From assembly GCA_028554755.1 (NCBI GenBank), contig JAPTOF010000017.1, positions 6,944,001 through 7,008,000 of the forward strand: a DNA stretch of 64,000 nt, given 5' to 3'. Made by a program: the position numbers and the translations under genes. A model generated the notes under the pieces. That model was not told the origin of the DNA, did no database searches, and was given only the letters and a program-made list of their open reading frames with translations. Position 1 is the stretch's first letter. The number at the start of each line of letters is the position of its first letter. Of the stretch, positions 49,701 through 61,769 are shown piece after piece. This stretch comes from Cordia subcordata (taxonomy: Eukaryota; Streptophyta; Magnoliopsida; Boraginales; Cordiaceae).

Positions 49701-50992
49701 CGGTATCACTCAGCACACCCGGAAAACTTGAAACTATTTGTTGAGGCTCTTCAACAACTGCGAATAAAAATATTAGTATCACTTTCTTTCCTCCATTCAT
49801 TAGAGAAATATGTTTACAGCCACAAACACATTCTGAAACTTTAAAATATTAAGAGAAAGCATATATTATCGGTATACACATATAGGTACCTGATGAAGCA
49901 GTGCAAATTCTAGACAAGAGTTGGTCCAATCTTTTTAAAGCATTATAAGAGTATGCACCACCTGCACCTCCAACTTCACCACTTACTGATATACTCTCCA
50001 TTATCCTCTACAAGATTATTCAAACTACTTTAGTTAGGGAAAACATATATGAGCAACAATTGAAACAGGCAACATATGTGTGCGTCAAGGAACAACTTAT
50101 TTACATATATGTAGATTCATCTGATATCAACTTAAACATGGCTAAGGGCCTGTTTGAATTGGCTTTTTTTCAAGAAAAAGTATTTTTTTTCTCCCAAAAA
50201 ATTACATTAAATTTGCAATAACTAAAAGTTACATTAAATTTGCAATAACTATTTGATTTGGCTTCCAAAAAAACTGAAACTTTGAAAAAAGCTCAAATAC
50301 AGCTTCTTTTTAGAAGCTAGAATTTTCAACTTTTTAAAAAAAGTTATTTTTCAAAAGTTGTTAAAAAAAGTATTTTTGAAAAAAAGGTGATCCAAACGGG
50401 CCCTAAGAACATGCACATACTGATATACTATTATCACAAAAATGAATTTCTAGACTCATGGATTTATCAACATCAAGCTCGTAGTGAGAACCAAATTCTT
50501 GTTGGTGATTGCGCATAATCAAAAAATAAAATTATGGAAAACTTTTGCACGCTTATACTCTTTTTCCTATTCTACGAGATGCTAGGAATTCCTTGTATTG
50601 CATTCCTAGTAATAGCATGTAATTTTGAATAAGACCATCTTTTGATTTTACTCGCTCTTTCTTTGTTTCACAGAATACAAGATTGTATATATAACCATTG
50701 TAGTTTATGTACTTGATCATGGGGTTGCTTCTTGCACCCCCTTTTTTAATATTAATAATAAAGTTTTTACTTTTCAAAAAAAAGTTATATTAATCGGAAA
50801 CGCATTATGTGAATTGCTAATAGGACTAAAGAAATAAAGTTAAAAAAATGGGAAAAGATTTACTTGGGTTCTTGATGGAGTGGCTTGTGCAAGCAAGGAA
50901 AGCTTCCTTGTTCTCTGAAAAGTTGAAGCAGCAAACGGATGCTTAAAAGCTGCATTTTTAATAAAGGGTGTCTGAAGCTGAATAGTCACCAT
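43715..50992 (-). CDS. CruP: CruP, plastid lycopene-cyclase-like FAD protein
   Basis: A plastid paralogue of the CruA-type lycopene cyclases, conserved in oxygenic phototrophs; published work links it to stress protection rather than cyclisation. I rebuilt 18 exons, all GT-AG and in phase: 50992-50864, 50007-49890, 49757-49570, 49458-49351, 48992-48928, 48416-48311, 47828-47745, 47329-47183, 47065-46937, 46804-46737, 46391-46358, 46278-46194, 45345-45278, 45203-45090, 44991-44956, 44846-44760, 44221-44130, 43886-43715. They give 1830 nt, 609 residues plus stop, close to family length. Residues 1 to about 45 look like a transit peptide. The FAD-binding strand is FDVVVCGGTLGIF (111-123) with VERN (138-141). 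The second flavin motif GDASGIQSPVSFGGFG is at 394-409. The C-terminal part carries DWSGHFFMLGFYT. No lesions are seen. Intron 1 contains a MITE. Confidence 0.96.
50146..50403. mobile_element. Tourist-like MITE in CruP intron 1, TSD TAA
   Basis: 258 bp, ends GGGCCTGTTTGAATTGGC and inverse of GATCCAAACGGGCCC, flanked by TAA at 50143-50145 and 50404-50406. A short direct duplication (AGTTACATTAAATTTGCAATAACT) lies inside. Same family as 42664-42890. Confidence 0.9.
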
Positions 50993-52366
50993 AACAAATA
51001 CTTATGAAAATTGCAAGAAACACAAAATGAAGTTATCTGCTTTGTGTTACACCCAACTGCAAGAACACAAAATATAGTTAAAGATAAAAACATGAGAACA
51101 AGCATTGCACACGTCAAACATAACCCCCCCCCCCCAAAAAAAAAAAAAAAACACGAAACCGTTGTCTTGATGGCACGTGAGGCACGTGCCTTGGAACCCA
51201 TTTTGGTCATTCAACATATTTCAACATCCTATTGGATAAAGCAGTGAAATTTGATAAACCCCTCTTGGTTGTGCTGCAGCACAGGGTTTAACAAAACCAT
51301 TTTGGTTGGTGTTTCTCTGAAAAAGGAAGCTGCATAGGAGCTAAAAAAGACCATTTCAATAGAAATTCAAAAGGGTAAGTAATACTCTTTCCATACATCT
51401 CTATTGATACAAACATGTGCTACTTGCATCTTATCATTTCAAGAATGGGTATAAAATAATTCATGAAATTTGATTTTTCCTGTTTTCGTTTTCTTTAAGC
51501 TTAAAAATATCTTTGTCACATCTTAAATTTTGACCCGCAAGTGAAAATAGAGTTAGATAGTTAAAAATAGGAGCAATGACTGGAGTTTGAATTTTGTGGT
51601 TTGGGAGATGGATAAGGTGTAAAGGGTTTATATTAGAAAAGAAAGGTTCAATAAAACTAAAAAAGAAAAAAATTTATTCGCCCAAAATGGTTAATCCCAC
51701 TACTAGATAAAACCACATGCTGACTTGTAATCTGCAATTATGTTGTATCTCCGGCCAATAGATAGTACTTTCATTGTGTTTCTTGCTTTAATTATTTATT
51801 TGGTGGAGAAAAAAGTGTTCTCTTGAAACCATAGGCGAAGGATAAAATGCACGTAACCCCTATGATTTGCTACTTAAATATTTTCCCTTATCTTTGAGAA
51901 CTTATCTAATAATCCTTGTGATTTTTCAAAAGGTGATACATAGTCGGTTCTATCAGATTCTGCGCCTATTTTAACTGACTGTATATTACACGCATGTTGT
52001 TTATGAGTACAAGTACGAAAATGCCCCAGGCATTTATGAGTGATTTGCTACTAACCTCTCCACTGTTTTTTCCATTAGCTGCTTGCTCCCTATATGATGG
52101 TCTTTGTAATAATTTTTTTTTCAATTGAGTTAAAGAAAGTCACGGAAAAAGGCGGGCACACCACTTTTTTTTGAAAAAATATCACAAGAGAGAGATGAGA
52201 TACATTTCATAAGATAAGGAGTAAGTAGCTGAATAGGCAAATCATGGGAGATAACATGCATATTACCCCAGTTAAGAATTTTGTGGAGCAGACTGTTTTT
52301 TCTCTAAACGGCTATTGCATCCTTAAGTGACAGTTCTATTGAGACTAGAATGGACTTCTATAATCA
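50993..52366. promoter_or_regulatory. Intergenic region upstream of CruP and the cupin gene
   Basis: The region separates two divergent genes, so it should contain the CruP promoter at its left end. It holds a C10A16-type homopolymer at 51124-51150 and no gene. No specific promoter element can be fixed. Confidence 0.45.
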
Positions 52367-52371
52367 TTGTC

Positions 52372-52872
52372 TGTTGGGTTATGGTTCAAAGTCCAAGCCC
52401 ATACAAATTAGGAAAGAGTTTTAATGAGAGTTAAAATTCTAATTATGGTAAGAGTCTTAATTATGGTAGGATTGATAGATGAGGAAATCCTTTGTCTTCG
52501 AGGGCAAGGAAATTTTCTCTATAAATAAGATTCTTGTATTAGTTGTATAAGGGTGCCTTAGGACCATACTCCATGGGAGTGTGGGTGAGAGAGAGCCTGA
52601 GAGTATCGAGAGTGTCTTATATTCGTTCTAGTCCTGTTGAGGACAGAACTATTATAAGAACTCTGTGGAGAGGGTTTAGACTTTTCTGTCCGTGCAAAAA
52701 ATCATCACCTGAGTTGTAACCATTATTATTGAATAGTGAAATTTATCCCAGAGGGGATCGTGGACGTAGGCAGAGGGCCGAACCACGTTTAATAGCGCGT
52801 ATTCTTTCCTTGTTACTTGTGTTTTAATTCCGCTGCGTGAGTGTGTGTTATGTGTCCTCGATTTTCCCAACA
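52372..52872 (+). mobile_element. Solo LTR with perfect TSD, upstream of the cupin gene
   Basis: 501 bp starting TGTTGGGTTATGG and ending TTTTCCCAACA, so the ends are TGTTGGG and its inverse. It is flanked by TTGTC at 52367-52371 and 52873-52877. A TATA-like CTATAAATAAG is at about 52519-52529. The sequence after it (GTGGACGTAGGC ... GAACCACGTTTAA) has the feel of an R/U5 region of plant copia elements. No internal sequence follows, so it arose by LTR-LTR recombination. It lies 82 bp from the cupin start codon in the same orientation. Confidence 0.93.
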
Positions 52873-52953
52873 TTGTCTTTAGCTAAAACTAATGAAATGT
52901 CTACAGGGGAATTTGGCTGAGTTTGCACCACAAACTAATTATTCTGAAAGAAA

Positions 52954-53388
52954 ATGGCAAGTTTTGTAATGTCTCCCACATTTAGCTCCTTCTGCACCAA
53001 AAAAAGCAGTGGAGGGCATAAACCACAGCGAAATGCTTACAGGCACTGTCAAGCTGTTAGAGCAATGAGGATAGAGAAGCCTCTGGAAGAGCTTTACAAT
53101 GTGACGGTGGAAAAGAATGTGCCAAAAGAGCGACTGGCAGAGCTCGGGGTTTCTAAATGGTCAATCTGGAAGACAGGCAAGTGCAAGCTTCCTTGGGACT
53201 GGCATGTTGATCAGTTAGTATATATTGAGGAAGGGGAAGTGAGAGTTGTGCCTGAAGGAAGCCAACGCTATATGCGATTTGTGGCTGGTGACCTTGTGCG
53301 TTACCCCAAATGGTTTGAGGCTGACCTCTTCTTCAATGATTTTTACCAAGAACGATACAGATTTCGAGCATATGGTGATGACCAGTGA
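52954..53388 (+). CDS. Plastid-type RmlC-like cupin (Cupin_3/DUF861)
   Basis: 144 codons in one exon. The N-terminal ~45 residues are rich in Ser, Lys and Arg with few acids (MASFVMSPTFSSFCTKKSSG), typical of a plastid transit peptide. The rest is a single cupin barrel: GKCKLPWDWHVDQLVYIEEG and GEVRVVPEGS form the first cupin block, and RYMRFVAGDLVRYPKWFEAD plus ERYRFRAYG the second. This is the plant cupin group related to ureidoglycine aminohydrolase; the substrate is not known, and most metal-binding His are absent. It is divergent from CruP and starts 82 bp after the solo LTR, whose TATA-like box may serve as promoter. The start ATG at 52954 is the first in frame and begins the transit peptide. 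Confidence 0.93.
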   Translation: MASFVMSPTFSSFCTKKSSGGHKPQRNAYRHCQAVRAMRIEKPLEELYNVTVEKNVPKERLAELGVSKWSIWKTGKCKLPWDWHVDQLVYIEEGEVRVVPEGSQRYMRFVAGDLVRYPKWFEADLFFNDFYQERYRFRAYGDDQ

Positions 53389-55187
53389 ATCTGTATTGGT
53401 ATACTACAATAAGGCTTTGTTTCAGTCTTAAGTGTCACTCTTATATTTTCAGGTTTTTGTTGATTATTCTACCTCATTCTGTTATATGGTATCTGTTTTA
53501 TCATGGAGATAGAGTAGGGAACAAGAAATTGCAGTAAACTAGCAGGGATTGTCTACTGCTTAATCTACTTGCATTTGGAATCATAGATTGTGAACCTTGT
53601 GCATATGGATATGACTTTTTTTTTTTTTTGTGTAACCCATTGGTTCAAAAAGACACTTCCAGGACGAAGATCCTGGATTCAGCTTTTTCTTTCCTTTTCT
53701 TTTTTTCCTGGATTCGGTACTTGTGGGTTGAAGTTTCTTTGGTATTTGCTGAACAACACACTGCTGCACACACAGACACACACATTGAAAAAGTGAAAAT
53801 GAAAAGAAAAGAAACTGTAATCCCTTGAGTTGGAAGAGATAGAGATTGATCTTAGGATCTTAAATTTTTAGCTAGATACTTGACGAATATAGTGCCATAG
53901 TATTTGACTGCTTGATGGTGTAGACGAAAGCACAAACTTGGATGTGCAGTGCGATTCACAAACTTGCTAGATCTCTACCGGTTTGAAGAATGAATAGCTT
54001 ATCAGTTTCTCTAAAATCCCACATGAACATGTGAATGCCTAGATAAGTAATGAATATGAAACTGGAAATTGGTTTGTGCAGCATATAGGATTAGGTTCTG
54101 TAGTGTTATGTCTTAGTCCAACTAATCTATCTGTGAGTCCTGTCTGATACTTTTGGTCTTCACTCTTCCATCCGTTTGATGAGGAGACAGAATGTCTGGC
54201 GACCCATAACTTTTTTCTCACACACAGCAATGGTCAGATGCTTGAAACTATGAAGAAGTGACATGAAACAATACTCTGCCCTATAGGATTTTGTCTATGC
54301 ATGGTTAATCGGTCAGATAACCCAGATTTTACTTCTTGGTCATGCAAAATCTCTCTCGCAGGTTATCCAATATCTAGATATATTTCGAGGACAATGCTTT
54401 TGCAAATACCGGTATTTTACATGCAATAGATGGACAAATAAGAAAATACTGCAGCAACAGTGTTGAATGGTAACAATTTTAGCAGATGAGGACAAATGAT
54501 TTGCAAATGTTGGCGTGGTGGCTGACTTGATCCATCTTGTCGTGGATCATTGCATCTATGATGTCTCATTGGCTTGGCAAGAATGTGTTCGACAGCAAAT
54601 GTCAAACAGATGATATGGGAAGAGCTCACCCCCAGTGTCATTAAACAAGGCTGCACTGCACTTCTTTTTCATTATTTCAGGCAAAACACCTTATCAACCT
54701 TGAGACATACACGCACACGCACACACCGCATGTTGTTGTGTGAGGGCATGCATGGGGGTGCATGTGAGAAAGAGAGGAGCCTCAGAATCACCAAACAGCA
54801 CTTTTTTAGAAGCAACAGCAAACTATTTTTACAGAGTTTACTCACAATTCAAGAAAATCAAAGAATGGGAAAAAAGGAAATGGAATACCAAATTACAAAA
54901 GAAGCATCTTGTTGCATGGTACACATTCTCCGGATAAAATATTCTAAAACCAGTCTCCCAATGATACATGCCCCCATGGCCAAGGAAATGATAGAACAAG
55001 TCAACAAAAAGAACAGGAGTAGCCTCTATATCCAAATTAACAATTCTTCAGTTGTTCAGTCTGCAAGCCATGAGATTCCCAAGGCATGCAGCATTTCAGG
55101 TAACTTCACTCTGATTTGCAACACGCCGCCCAATATGTGTTATAAATAGGAAGAGTACCAGCTTCCTGTTTTGATGACATGCTGTTG
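53389..55187. other. Cupin 3' UTR and intergenic DNA up to the PP2A gene
   Basis: Presumed 3' UTRs of two convergent genes meet here. A 191-codon open frame at 54574-55149 has an (AC)n-derived part and no domain; it overlaps the likely 3' UTR of the PP2A gene, so I do not call it a gene. Confidence 0.55.
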
Positions 55188-58100
55188 TCAACTAGCTATG
55201 GTTGGTCGTAAGTTAGTGCTGATAGCCAGGGCAACAGGAAATCTGGATACAAGCACAGCCTCATTGACCACAACCTTGGAGGCTGCAACTTCTTCTAATC
55301 GCTTCCAGACTGATTCACGCTTTGCCTGCATCTCCTTCTCCTTGAGCTCATCCTCTTGGTAATTCACTAGACACTCGTCAAAAAGTGCTGGATCAGCATC
55401 AGAAAATATCTTCCTCACATTTAGCGTCAGACTTTGAACAGCCTGATTCCAGTGACCATGGGTGTTTTTCTCCAGAGATGGGAAAATGATGGGCAGTATC
55501 ACATGGCGATTCTGGGTAATCAGATATCTTATATGATCATTATTCCATAGGAACAAAGCACGTTCAGCTACCTGCCAAAAGGAGATAAAACACAAACGAC
55601 ATAATTATCACAGACTGGAACAGCTCTAGTAAATGATAAATTTAGAAACACATCTTCTAGGTATATTCCTATAACATTTTAAGTTTCTTGCTTTCAGAAG
55701 GAAAGAAGAAGATGTCATTTGCAGATAATATTACTAGCTTCCAGGAATTTATCCTGCATCATATTCCTTCTAGGTTCAGGAAGGAAACAAAAAGATGTTC
55801 CTTTGCAGACAATTAACAAAAATTATGCAATTTACCACTTCCCCTTTGAGGACATTATCAAACCTCAAAAAATGAGCTTTACTTTTTAAATTATGCAATT
55901 TACTGTCTTATTTTGAAAGAGATCATGCGGATCAGAAATCACGAGCAATTAAGATATGTATAAATTTCATTTATAGAATAAACGAGAAATGTGTGCCTTG
56001 TTGAAAGTATTTCTCTCTGGACGAGAGTGAGACCACTAATTTCTTATGCACACTCATCAAATAAAAAGTCAAGAAGATAATTTTTCCTATGTCCCCTCAA
56101 ATAAGTTAACTGATCAAACTTCTTACATGTGGTAAATCTTTGAACTTTTAGCTTCCACCTTAAGAGAAAGTAAATGAAAGATTTTAAATTTTCTTTACTG
56201 ACAGTACGCCGATTCCAAAATGGAATTTGAAAACAAAAACAAACTACAGCTGTGTCACATATCGAAATTCATCCTTCTATATATTTGATGACAACACAAT
56301 CTCCACATCTCTCTAAATTCACATGCGGCAGAAGGTACATTAGCTGAAATTTGACAGAAACAAAAATGTCTATCTAACCATATATGGATGGTTGAAATAG
56401 GCCAGAGGATAAGTTCACATTTTCTTCTTCCGTCCTTCCAAACATCAAATTCAACAAAAGTATATACATTAGCATAATTGAGAAAGGAAAAATGAATGCA
56501 TTTGAATCAGAATATACCTATGATTACAAGTTAAAATCTATCAATATCATACTGCATATAAACAAATGCATTATACTTGGCTGCAAACAAATTGAAAAAT
56601 CCTTGCTCTGAGCTATTCAGTCTGCAAGAAGTTTTGGTGTCAATCTCAATACAAAAGGCTTAGGCACCTTATCTCCCAAATTAACCAATTAAAAATATAT
56701 AAAGATGCTAATGTAATGGCTGAACATTTGAATTTGCAACCATGAGGTTGTCTGTTTAAATTTGCAGTTAGACAATGCAAATTATAGTCCTTGCACCCTA
56801 TTTTCTGTTTTCTGATCAATGCTCCTTTTACCTTTTGAATTCACAAAGGAGCCAAATGCATGGATACCTGGGAAGCTTAGTTTAACAAGCCAAGGGTTGA
56901 ACACATTGCCTCATAAAGTCAACCAAGTTAAGTCTCAACCAATTGAGGGGTCAAATTACTTCTAGCACAGAAAGTGCAGAAAGTAAGAAATATAAATTAG
57001 TCATTTTTCTGGAGTAGCCAAACAGAAGGAAAATCTCAACCCCATACCTGAAAATGCGAACTATTGAGGCAACGAGCAATTTGGCGGAACAAAGGGACCA
57101 TGCAGCACTGAAATTCAGCAGCTTGTGTGGCTTCTAATACTTCCTCCAACTCACCAATGAACATAACCTCTTTAGAACTGTTAGTCAAAGGCCAATACTT
57201 CAAAAGACCTCGGATCACAGTGTCAGCCAGCTTGTTGTCTTTCTCCACAAACTGAGTGATGCAATATGAAAGTTGTTGGTGGTACATTGACGCACCCTTC
57301 GGCTTGTGAAGCGGAATCAATGCACGGACAAGGAAAAGTTTGTGCTCTTCCTTTAATGGTAAAGCAAAGCCATTAATTATACTCCCCAAAATCTCAAGCA
57401 ACTCTGCAATCCCGTTGTGTTTCTCTGTCTCAAAAATAAAGTGGTAGAATATATTATTAATAGCTTTCCTAATAAATGGCCTGTGGACCATAAATTTTCC
57501 ATAAATACGGTGGAGTATTGTCTTTAAATACTCCCTCTCTCTTTGATCCTCCGAATCAAAAAGTTCAAGTAACCTCAACACAAAAGAATGATCAATGTAT
57601 CTCTTAGCAAGCTTTGCCTCTGTTTCTGATGAAGCCACAAATCTCAAAAGCAACTCATACACAACCTGAAGATGAGACCACGAAGGGTCCATAGAAGGTT
57701 CCTCATCTTCTGGGTCATAAACATCTGCAGGTAAGTTGCTCATATCATGATTAAAAGCAGGTAACGCCCGAAACAAATTAACAGCCACCATTTTCGCAAT
57801 TTCCTGCATCGTGACCTCATTGAACTTTAAATTCACTGAAGATATATAATCAACTAACTCCAACAGCGTCTGCCTCTTCACCTCCTTCTCCTTCAGATTC
57901 TTCGAAGGATCATTAAAATCGAACACCACACAACACATGTTCAACTTCCTCATCAAAAGATTCTGCCTTTCTGAGCTCGGAACATCCCTGAAACTTGGCA
58001 ACAAATCATACACCACTACAGGATTCATCCCCACCGCGGGTCCCACATGACCCGATGGTTTCCCCTTCCCAGAGGCATAAACCACCCCATTACTACCACT

Positions 58101-58316
58101 AAGATTACCATTCACACCACTAACATTGCTAGAACGAAACGATGAACAAAAATATTCAACCGGGTTAGAACTATAACAGCCCTTAGAATTGCCGTTATTT
58201 ACAGGAATGCCGTACAAATCCACCGATCGATTTAACTCATTCGAGTCATTATTCGACGAAGACGATGATTTCGATGAAGACTTCCGAGGAAGCTTAGCCA
58301 ATATCTGCTTAATCAT
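55188..58316 (-). CDS. PP2A regulatory subunit B'/B56, zeta/theta-like
   Basis: Regulatory B subunit that docks to the PP2A scaffold/catalytic core and selects phosphoprotein substrates. There are two coding exons: 58316-57048 (423 residues) and 55571-55188 (127 residues plus stop), separated by a 1476-bp GT-AG intron. The total of 550 residues is usual for plant B'. After a Ser/Lys-rich variable N terminus starting [14 protein letters not shown], the B56 HEAT-like repeat domain spans about residues 100-510: [97 protein letters not shown] candidate 188-bp 5' UTR intron (donor at 58506, acceptor TTTTGTAG at 58319) lies just before the ATG. The MIKQI start resembles the zeta/theta group. No lesions. 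Confidence 0.97.
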
Positions 58317-58318
58317 AT

Positions 58319-58506
58319 CTACAAAACCCTAAACCCCTAATCTAGTCCGGCACACGAAACTCCTGTTTTGCACGATTCCCAATATTGGCCCAAATCCCTA
58401 TTCTTTTTCTAATCAAAAATTGAAAAGAAAAATATTGAAAAATTCTACCGTGACAAGCTTAAAGATAATGGGGCTGCAAAAATCACAAGGAACAGAAAAT
58501 CCATAC
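58319..58506 (-). other. Candidate 5' UTR intron of the PP2A B' gene
   Basis: On the minus strand CAAG|GTATGG is the donor and GGGTTTTGTAG the acceptor, two bases before the ATG. Leader introns are common in this family. Inferred from motif only. Confidence 0.5.
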
Positions 58507-58651
58507 CTTGAAACAGTAATCAATTGATTGAGAATGTCTTCAGAATCCAATTATTTTCATTTAAATTTGCATATATTATATATGTATATATCTGCATTTG
58601 TATGTATATATGTATGTGTATATATAGATGTGTACATGTATATATACATAT

Positions 58652-58677
58652 AGAGAGAGAGAGAGAGAGAGAGAGAG
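58652..58677. repeat. (AG)n microsatellite in the PP2A leader/promoter
   Basis: 13 AG units; as (CT)n on the coding strand it sits just upstream of the predicted leader exon, a common place for such tracts in plants. Confidence 0.9.
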
Positions 58678-58739
58678 TACGAGAAGGGGAGTGAGAATTC
58701 AGGTGGACAATTTTTTTTTTTTTAAAAAAAAGAATATTA

Positions 58740-61070
58740 ATAAAAATAAAGAGTGAGATTTTTAAGTGGAAAAAGAGAGATATTTATATGTTGGAATGGG
58801 TGGACACACGTGGGCCTATAGGAGATAAAAGAGATATTCAATTCAAAAATAGATGAATGGGCACAAAGCTCTAGTTTTCTTATTGGATTTTTTTATTATC
58901 CCTCTTTTTGGCTTTTGATATTAATAAATTCTTTGTTTATGGGGAAATATAAATATGGTTACTCCTTTTATGCATTTGTATATGTAGTGACGTGATTTTT
59001 ACTTTTTTTTTTTAATGTAAATGAAGTTGACCTTTCTAAAATTGAGCAATTTTTGTCTTTTTTAGGCGTCTTAAGAATTTTATCGTACGTTCGTGTTTTT
59101 TTAAATTTGGCAAACTGAAACATTTAAAGTAATTAAAAGAAGGGAAATTAACCTAGACCCTGTTAATAGCGACAAGTGAGATCATGTTGGAGGTTGAAGA
59201 AAAACAAATACATAAGGAAATCCAAGTCTGAGTAAAGTGTTCACGTCTTTTTCGTCAAAATTTTATTCGATTTGTTGTAGATTAGATTATGGAAATATTA
59301 GCATTTTATGACTTGAAGATTGCATTCAATCTGTTTTAGGGCTTTTTTAACATGTGTCACGTTTTGATGGTGAAGAATAGCATTTATGGGTGATGTGTTT
59401 ATGTAGTTTTGCTTCCTTTTATGGTGTATTTCATGGATCTCAATATATTATCGTTATATTGAAATTGGGATTAGACTAATATGTTGTGTAATTAATAATT
59501 AAGTAAATATATACCATCCTTAGTAATTAGGGAATTCATTTCATTCTTTATTGAAGGAGGCAAAGTTGGTCTAAAATAATAGGAAATTTACATATGAGTC
59601 ATTTTTTTTTTGTAGCATACTACTAAAAGCATGCATATGAGATGTGAACCTTTGGAGCCCTATTTTGTCAACCAAGTGGTTGCCTTTGTTTCAAATCCAT
59701 GTATTTTTCCTTTTTTAATTTGGACAAAAGGAAGTTATTTCAAGCCTTAAAATAATAAGTAGATATACAGACAGAGAAATAAATGCAAAAAAAAAAAAAG
59801 AAAAGACGAAGAAAAAGTAGTTTTACAAGGTCAATTGATGTAACGTTTGCCTTCCTCACATACTTAATTTCAACTAGAGCGGAAAAAGAGAAACAAATAC
59901 AAAAGAATTCTACAAATAAATTGATTAAAAGTGGTATAGTGCATTACATAAGAATAATTGGAAAATGAGTTGAAATATTACTATGAGCTAACATTCAAAA
60001 TACATGTAAAACCCTAACTCTATGTCATTTAATTCAAGCATCGTAAATTTCTACTCCTCTCGATGCTATATACTATAGTTCATTTTTCCGTGCTTTTTAA
60101 TTTTAAGATGATCGTGATCTTGAGTAGAAGAAAATCTAGCTTTTTTTTTTTTTTTTGCTAATTAGAAGATTATCTAGTTGACAATAAGATGATTTTTGTA
60201 ATAAGGAATTTTCTAGTCATGTAAAGAAGTCAAGGTTTTTGATAGCTAAGTTGTGGTGATCCACTCGAAATTAATATATCAAAGGTTAGAGTATGAAATG
60301 GTCGTGTTAATATGTAACCATGGAGATGGAGTAAGATTTCGCAATATCTACAAGTTATATGATCATGGTGATGGTTTGATTTGATTGTACATTTTTGGAT
60401 TTGTTCATAAGGCAAAAATATAATAGCTTTCTCTTCATTATTTATAATCCTTAGTAGTAAACTTGATTATTCAATGCCTTGTATGCCATGACTGCTATTT
60501 GGGGCTAACACATTTTTCTTTTGCTAAATCAACAAAGAACTTGTATCGTAATGAAAAATCAATGACAGTGCGATCAACAAATATCCCAAATTTGGGGCTA
60601 GTTTGGCGTATTCTTTCATCCATTTTCTTGATAGAAAGCAATAAAAGTGCAAAATCACATGTAGAAAAACTTTTATGACTATAGTTCCTACAATTCTAAA
60701 TTTATGACTTAAATGAAAAGAGAAAAATATGTTTAATGGTTTCAATTGTATTTTTTTTTTTTTTTGGAAAGAGAGATTAGAAAAGACCACAAAAGAGGAA
60801 ACATAACCAAAAAAAAAAAAAAATGCCTACAACACCTTACTCCCTAAAAATGTGCAACAACTCAATTGTACTCCTTGAGAACATTTTAAAGTGCTTTTTA
60901 TTGCTGGAGCAAACATTTTCTTTTCTTTGGGTTAGGATTGTTAGAAGAAACATAAACTGTACTACTTTTGTCCAACTCCCTCAACTATTACCTTTGAATT
61001 GAACGGAGAAATATATATATTCAACAATGAAATCAAATTTAAAATGCTATATTGTTGGTAGAAAGTTCAA
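58740..61070. other. AT-rich intergenic DNA
   Basis: No gene or transposon with defined ends seen. Open frames (e.g. 60463-60678, 60524-60790) overlap on both strands and carry no motif. Confidence 0.5.
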
Positions 61071-61075
61071 ATATT

Positions 61076-61243
61076 CCTAGTCTCAAGTAAAACCTAAAAT
61101 AATGTACTTTTGTGAGATTTTTCTTTTTTAGAACTTTTTAGTTTTATTTCGATTGTTTATACTTTTGTATACTTTCATATTAATGGAATATTTTCTCATT
61201 GATTGAATAAAATAGACGCACACAAAAAGAAAACTTTGAAGGT
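61076..61243. repeat. Direct repeat, copy 1 (pair with 61573-61732)
   Basis: CTCAAGTAAAACCTAAAAT ... CACAAAAAGAAAACTTTGAA occurs in both places in the same order; similarity extends to TATGTTG(C/T)T(C/T)GG after each. Their spacing brackets the tiny TRIM. Confidence 0.75.
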
Positions 61244-61260
61244 GTATGTTGCTCGGCAAG

Positions 61261-61524
61261 TATTAAGTTACTATCTCATCTAAAAGCTTAAGTTTATAGA
61301 GAGGATATTGGTTTGTTTATTTATTGTATTAACACGCTCCATCAAATGCAACATAATTTGTTTAAAACTTGCACGTAAATAATTTAATATTTTTAAATAG
61401 GTTGCAGTAAGGATCGAACCTATGTCGTTTGGCTTCCAAAAACTGATATCATATTGAATTACTATCTCATCTAAAAACTTAGCTTATAAAGAGAATATTA
61501 GTTTATTTTTTTATTGTATTAACA
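61261..61524 (-). mobile_element. Very small TRIM, 264 bp, TSD GCAAG
   Basis: LTRs of 74 bp (61261-61334) and 73 bp (61452-61524), on the minus strand starting TGTTAATACAATAAA and ending in (T/C)(T/C)AATA. A tRNA-Met-like primer site TGATATCAG lies next to the right LTR (minus-strand 61451-61443). The interior is 117 bp and contains GGATCGAACCTATG. The element is flanked by perfect GCAAG at 61256-61260 and 61525-61529. A partial second copy of the LTR end plus GCAAG (61525-61563) follows. No coding sequence. Confidence 0.87.
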
Positions 61525-61572
61525 GCAAGTTTATTTATTTTTTTTAATTGTATTAACAGCAAGAGACCTTCC

Positions 61573-61732
61573 AGGTCTCAAGTAAAACCTAAAATGATGT
61601 ACTTTTGTAGGATTTTTCTGTGAAACTTTTGGTCTTCAATCGATTGTTTATACTTTTGCACGCCTCCGTATTGATGAAATATTTTCTTGGTATTGGAGCA
61701 ACATATACACACACAAAAAGAAAACTTTGAAA
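61573..61732. repeat. Direct repeat, copy 2
   Basis: Partner of 61076-61243, about 330 bp away. Confidence 0.75.
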
Positions 61733-61769
61733 GGATTCCTGTATAAAAACTTATGTTGTTTGGTAATGG

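Noticed and set aside
54574..55149. 191-codon open frame on the plus strand
   Set aside because: It overlaps the probable 3' UTR of the PP2A gene, contains an (AC)n-derived segment and shows no domain or codon bias.
57036..57047. Continuation of the PP2A exon 1 frame for three more codons
   Set aside because: A consensus GTATGG donor at 57047 and a matching acceptor before 55571 restore the B56 domain, so these codons are intronic.
61400..61440. tRNA-like GGATCGAACC motif
   Set aside because: No cloverleaf can be formed around it; it is part of the TRIM interior next to its primer site.
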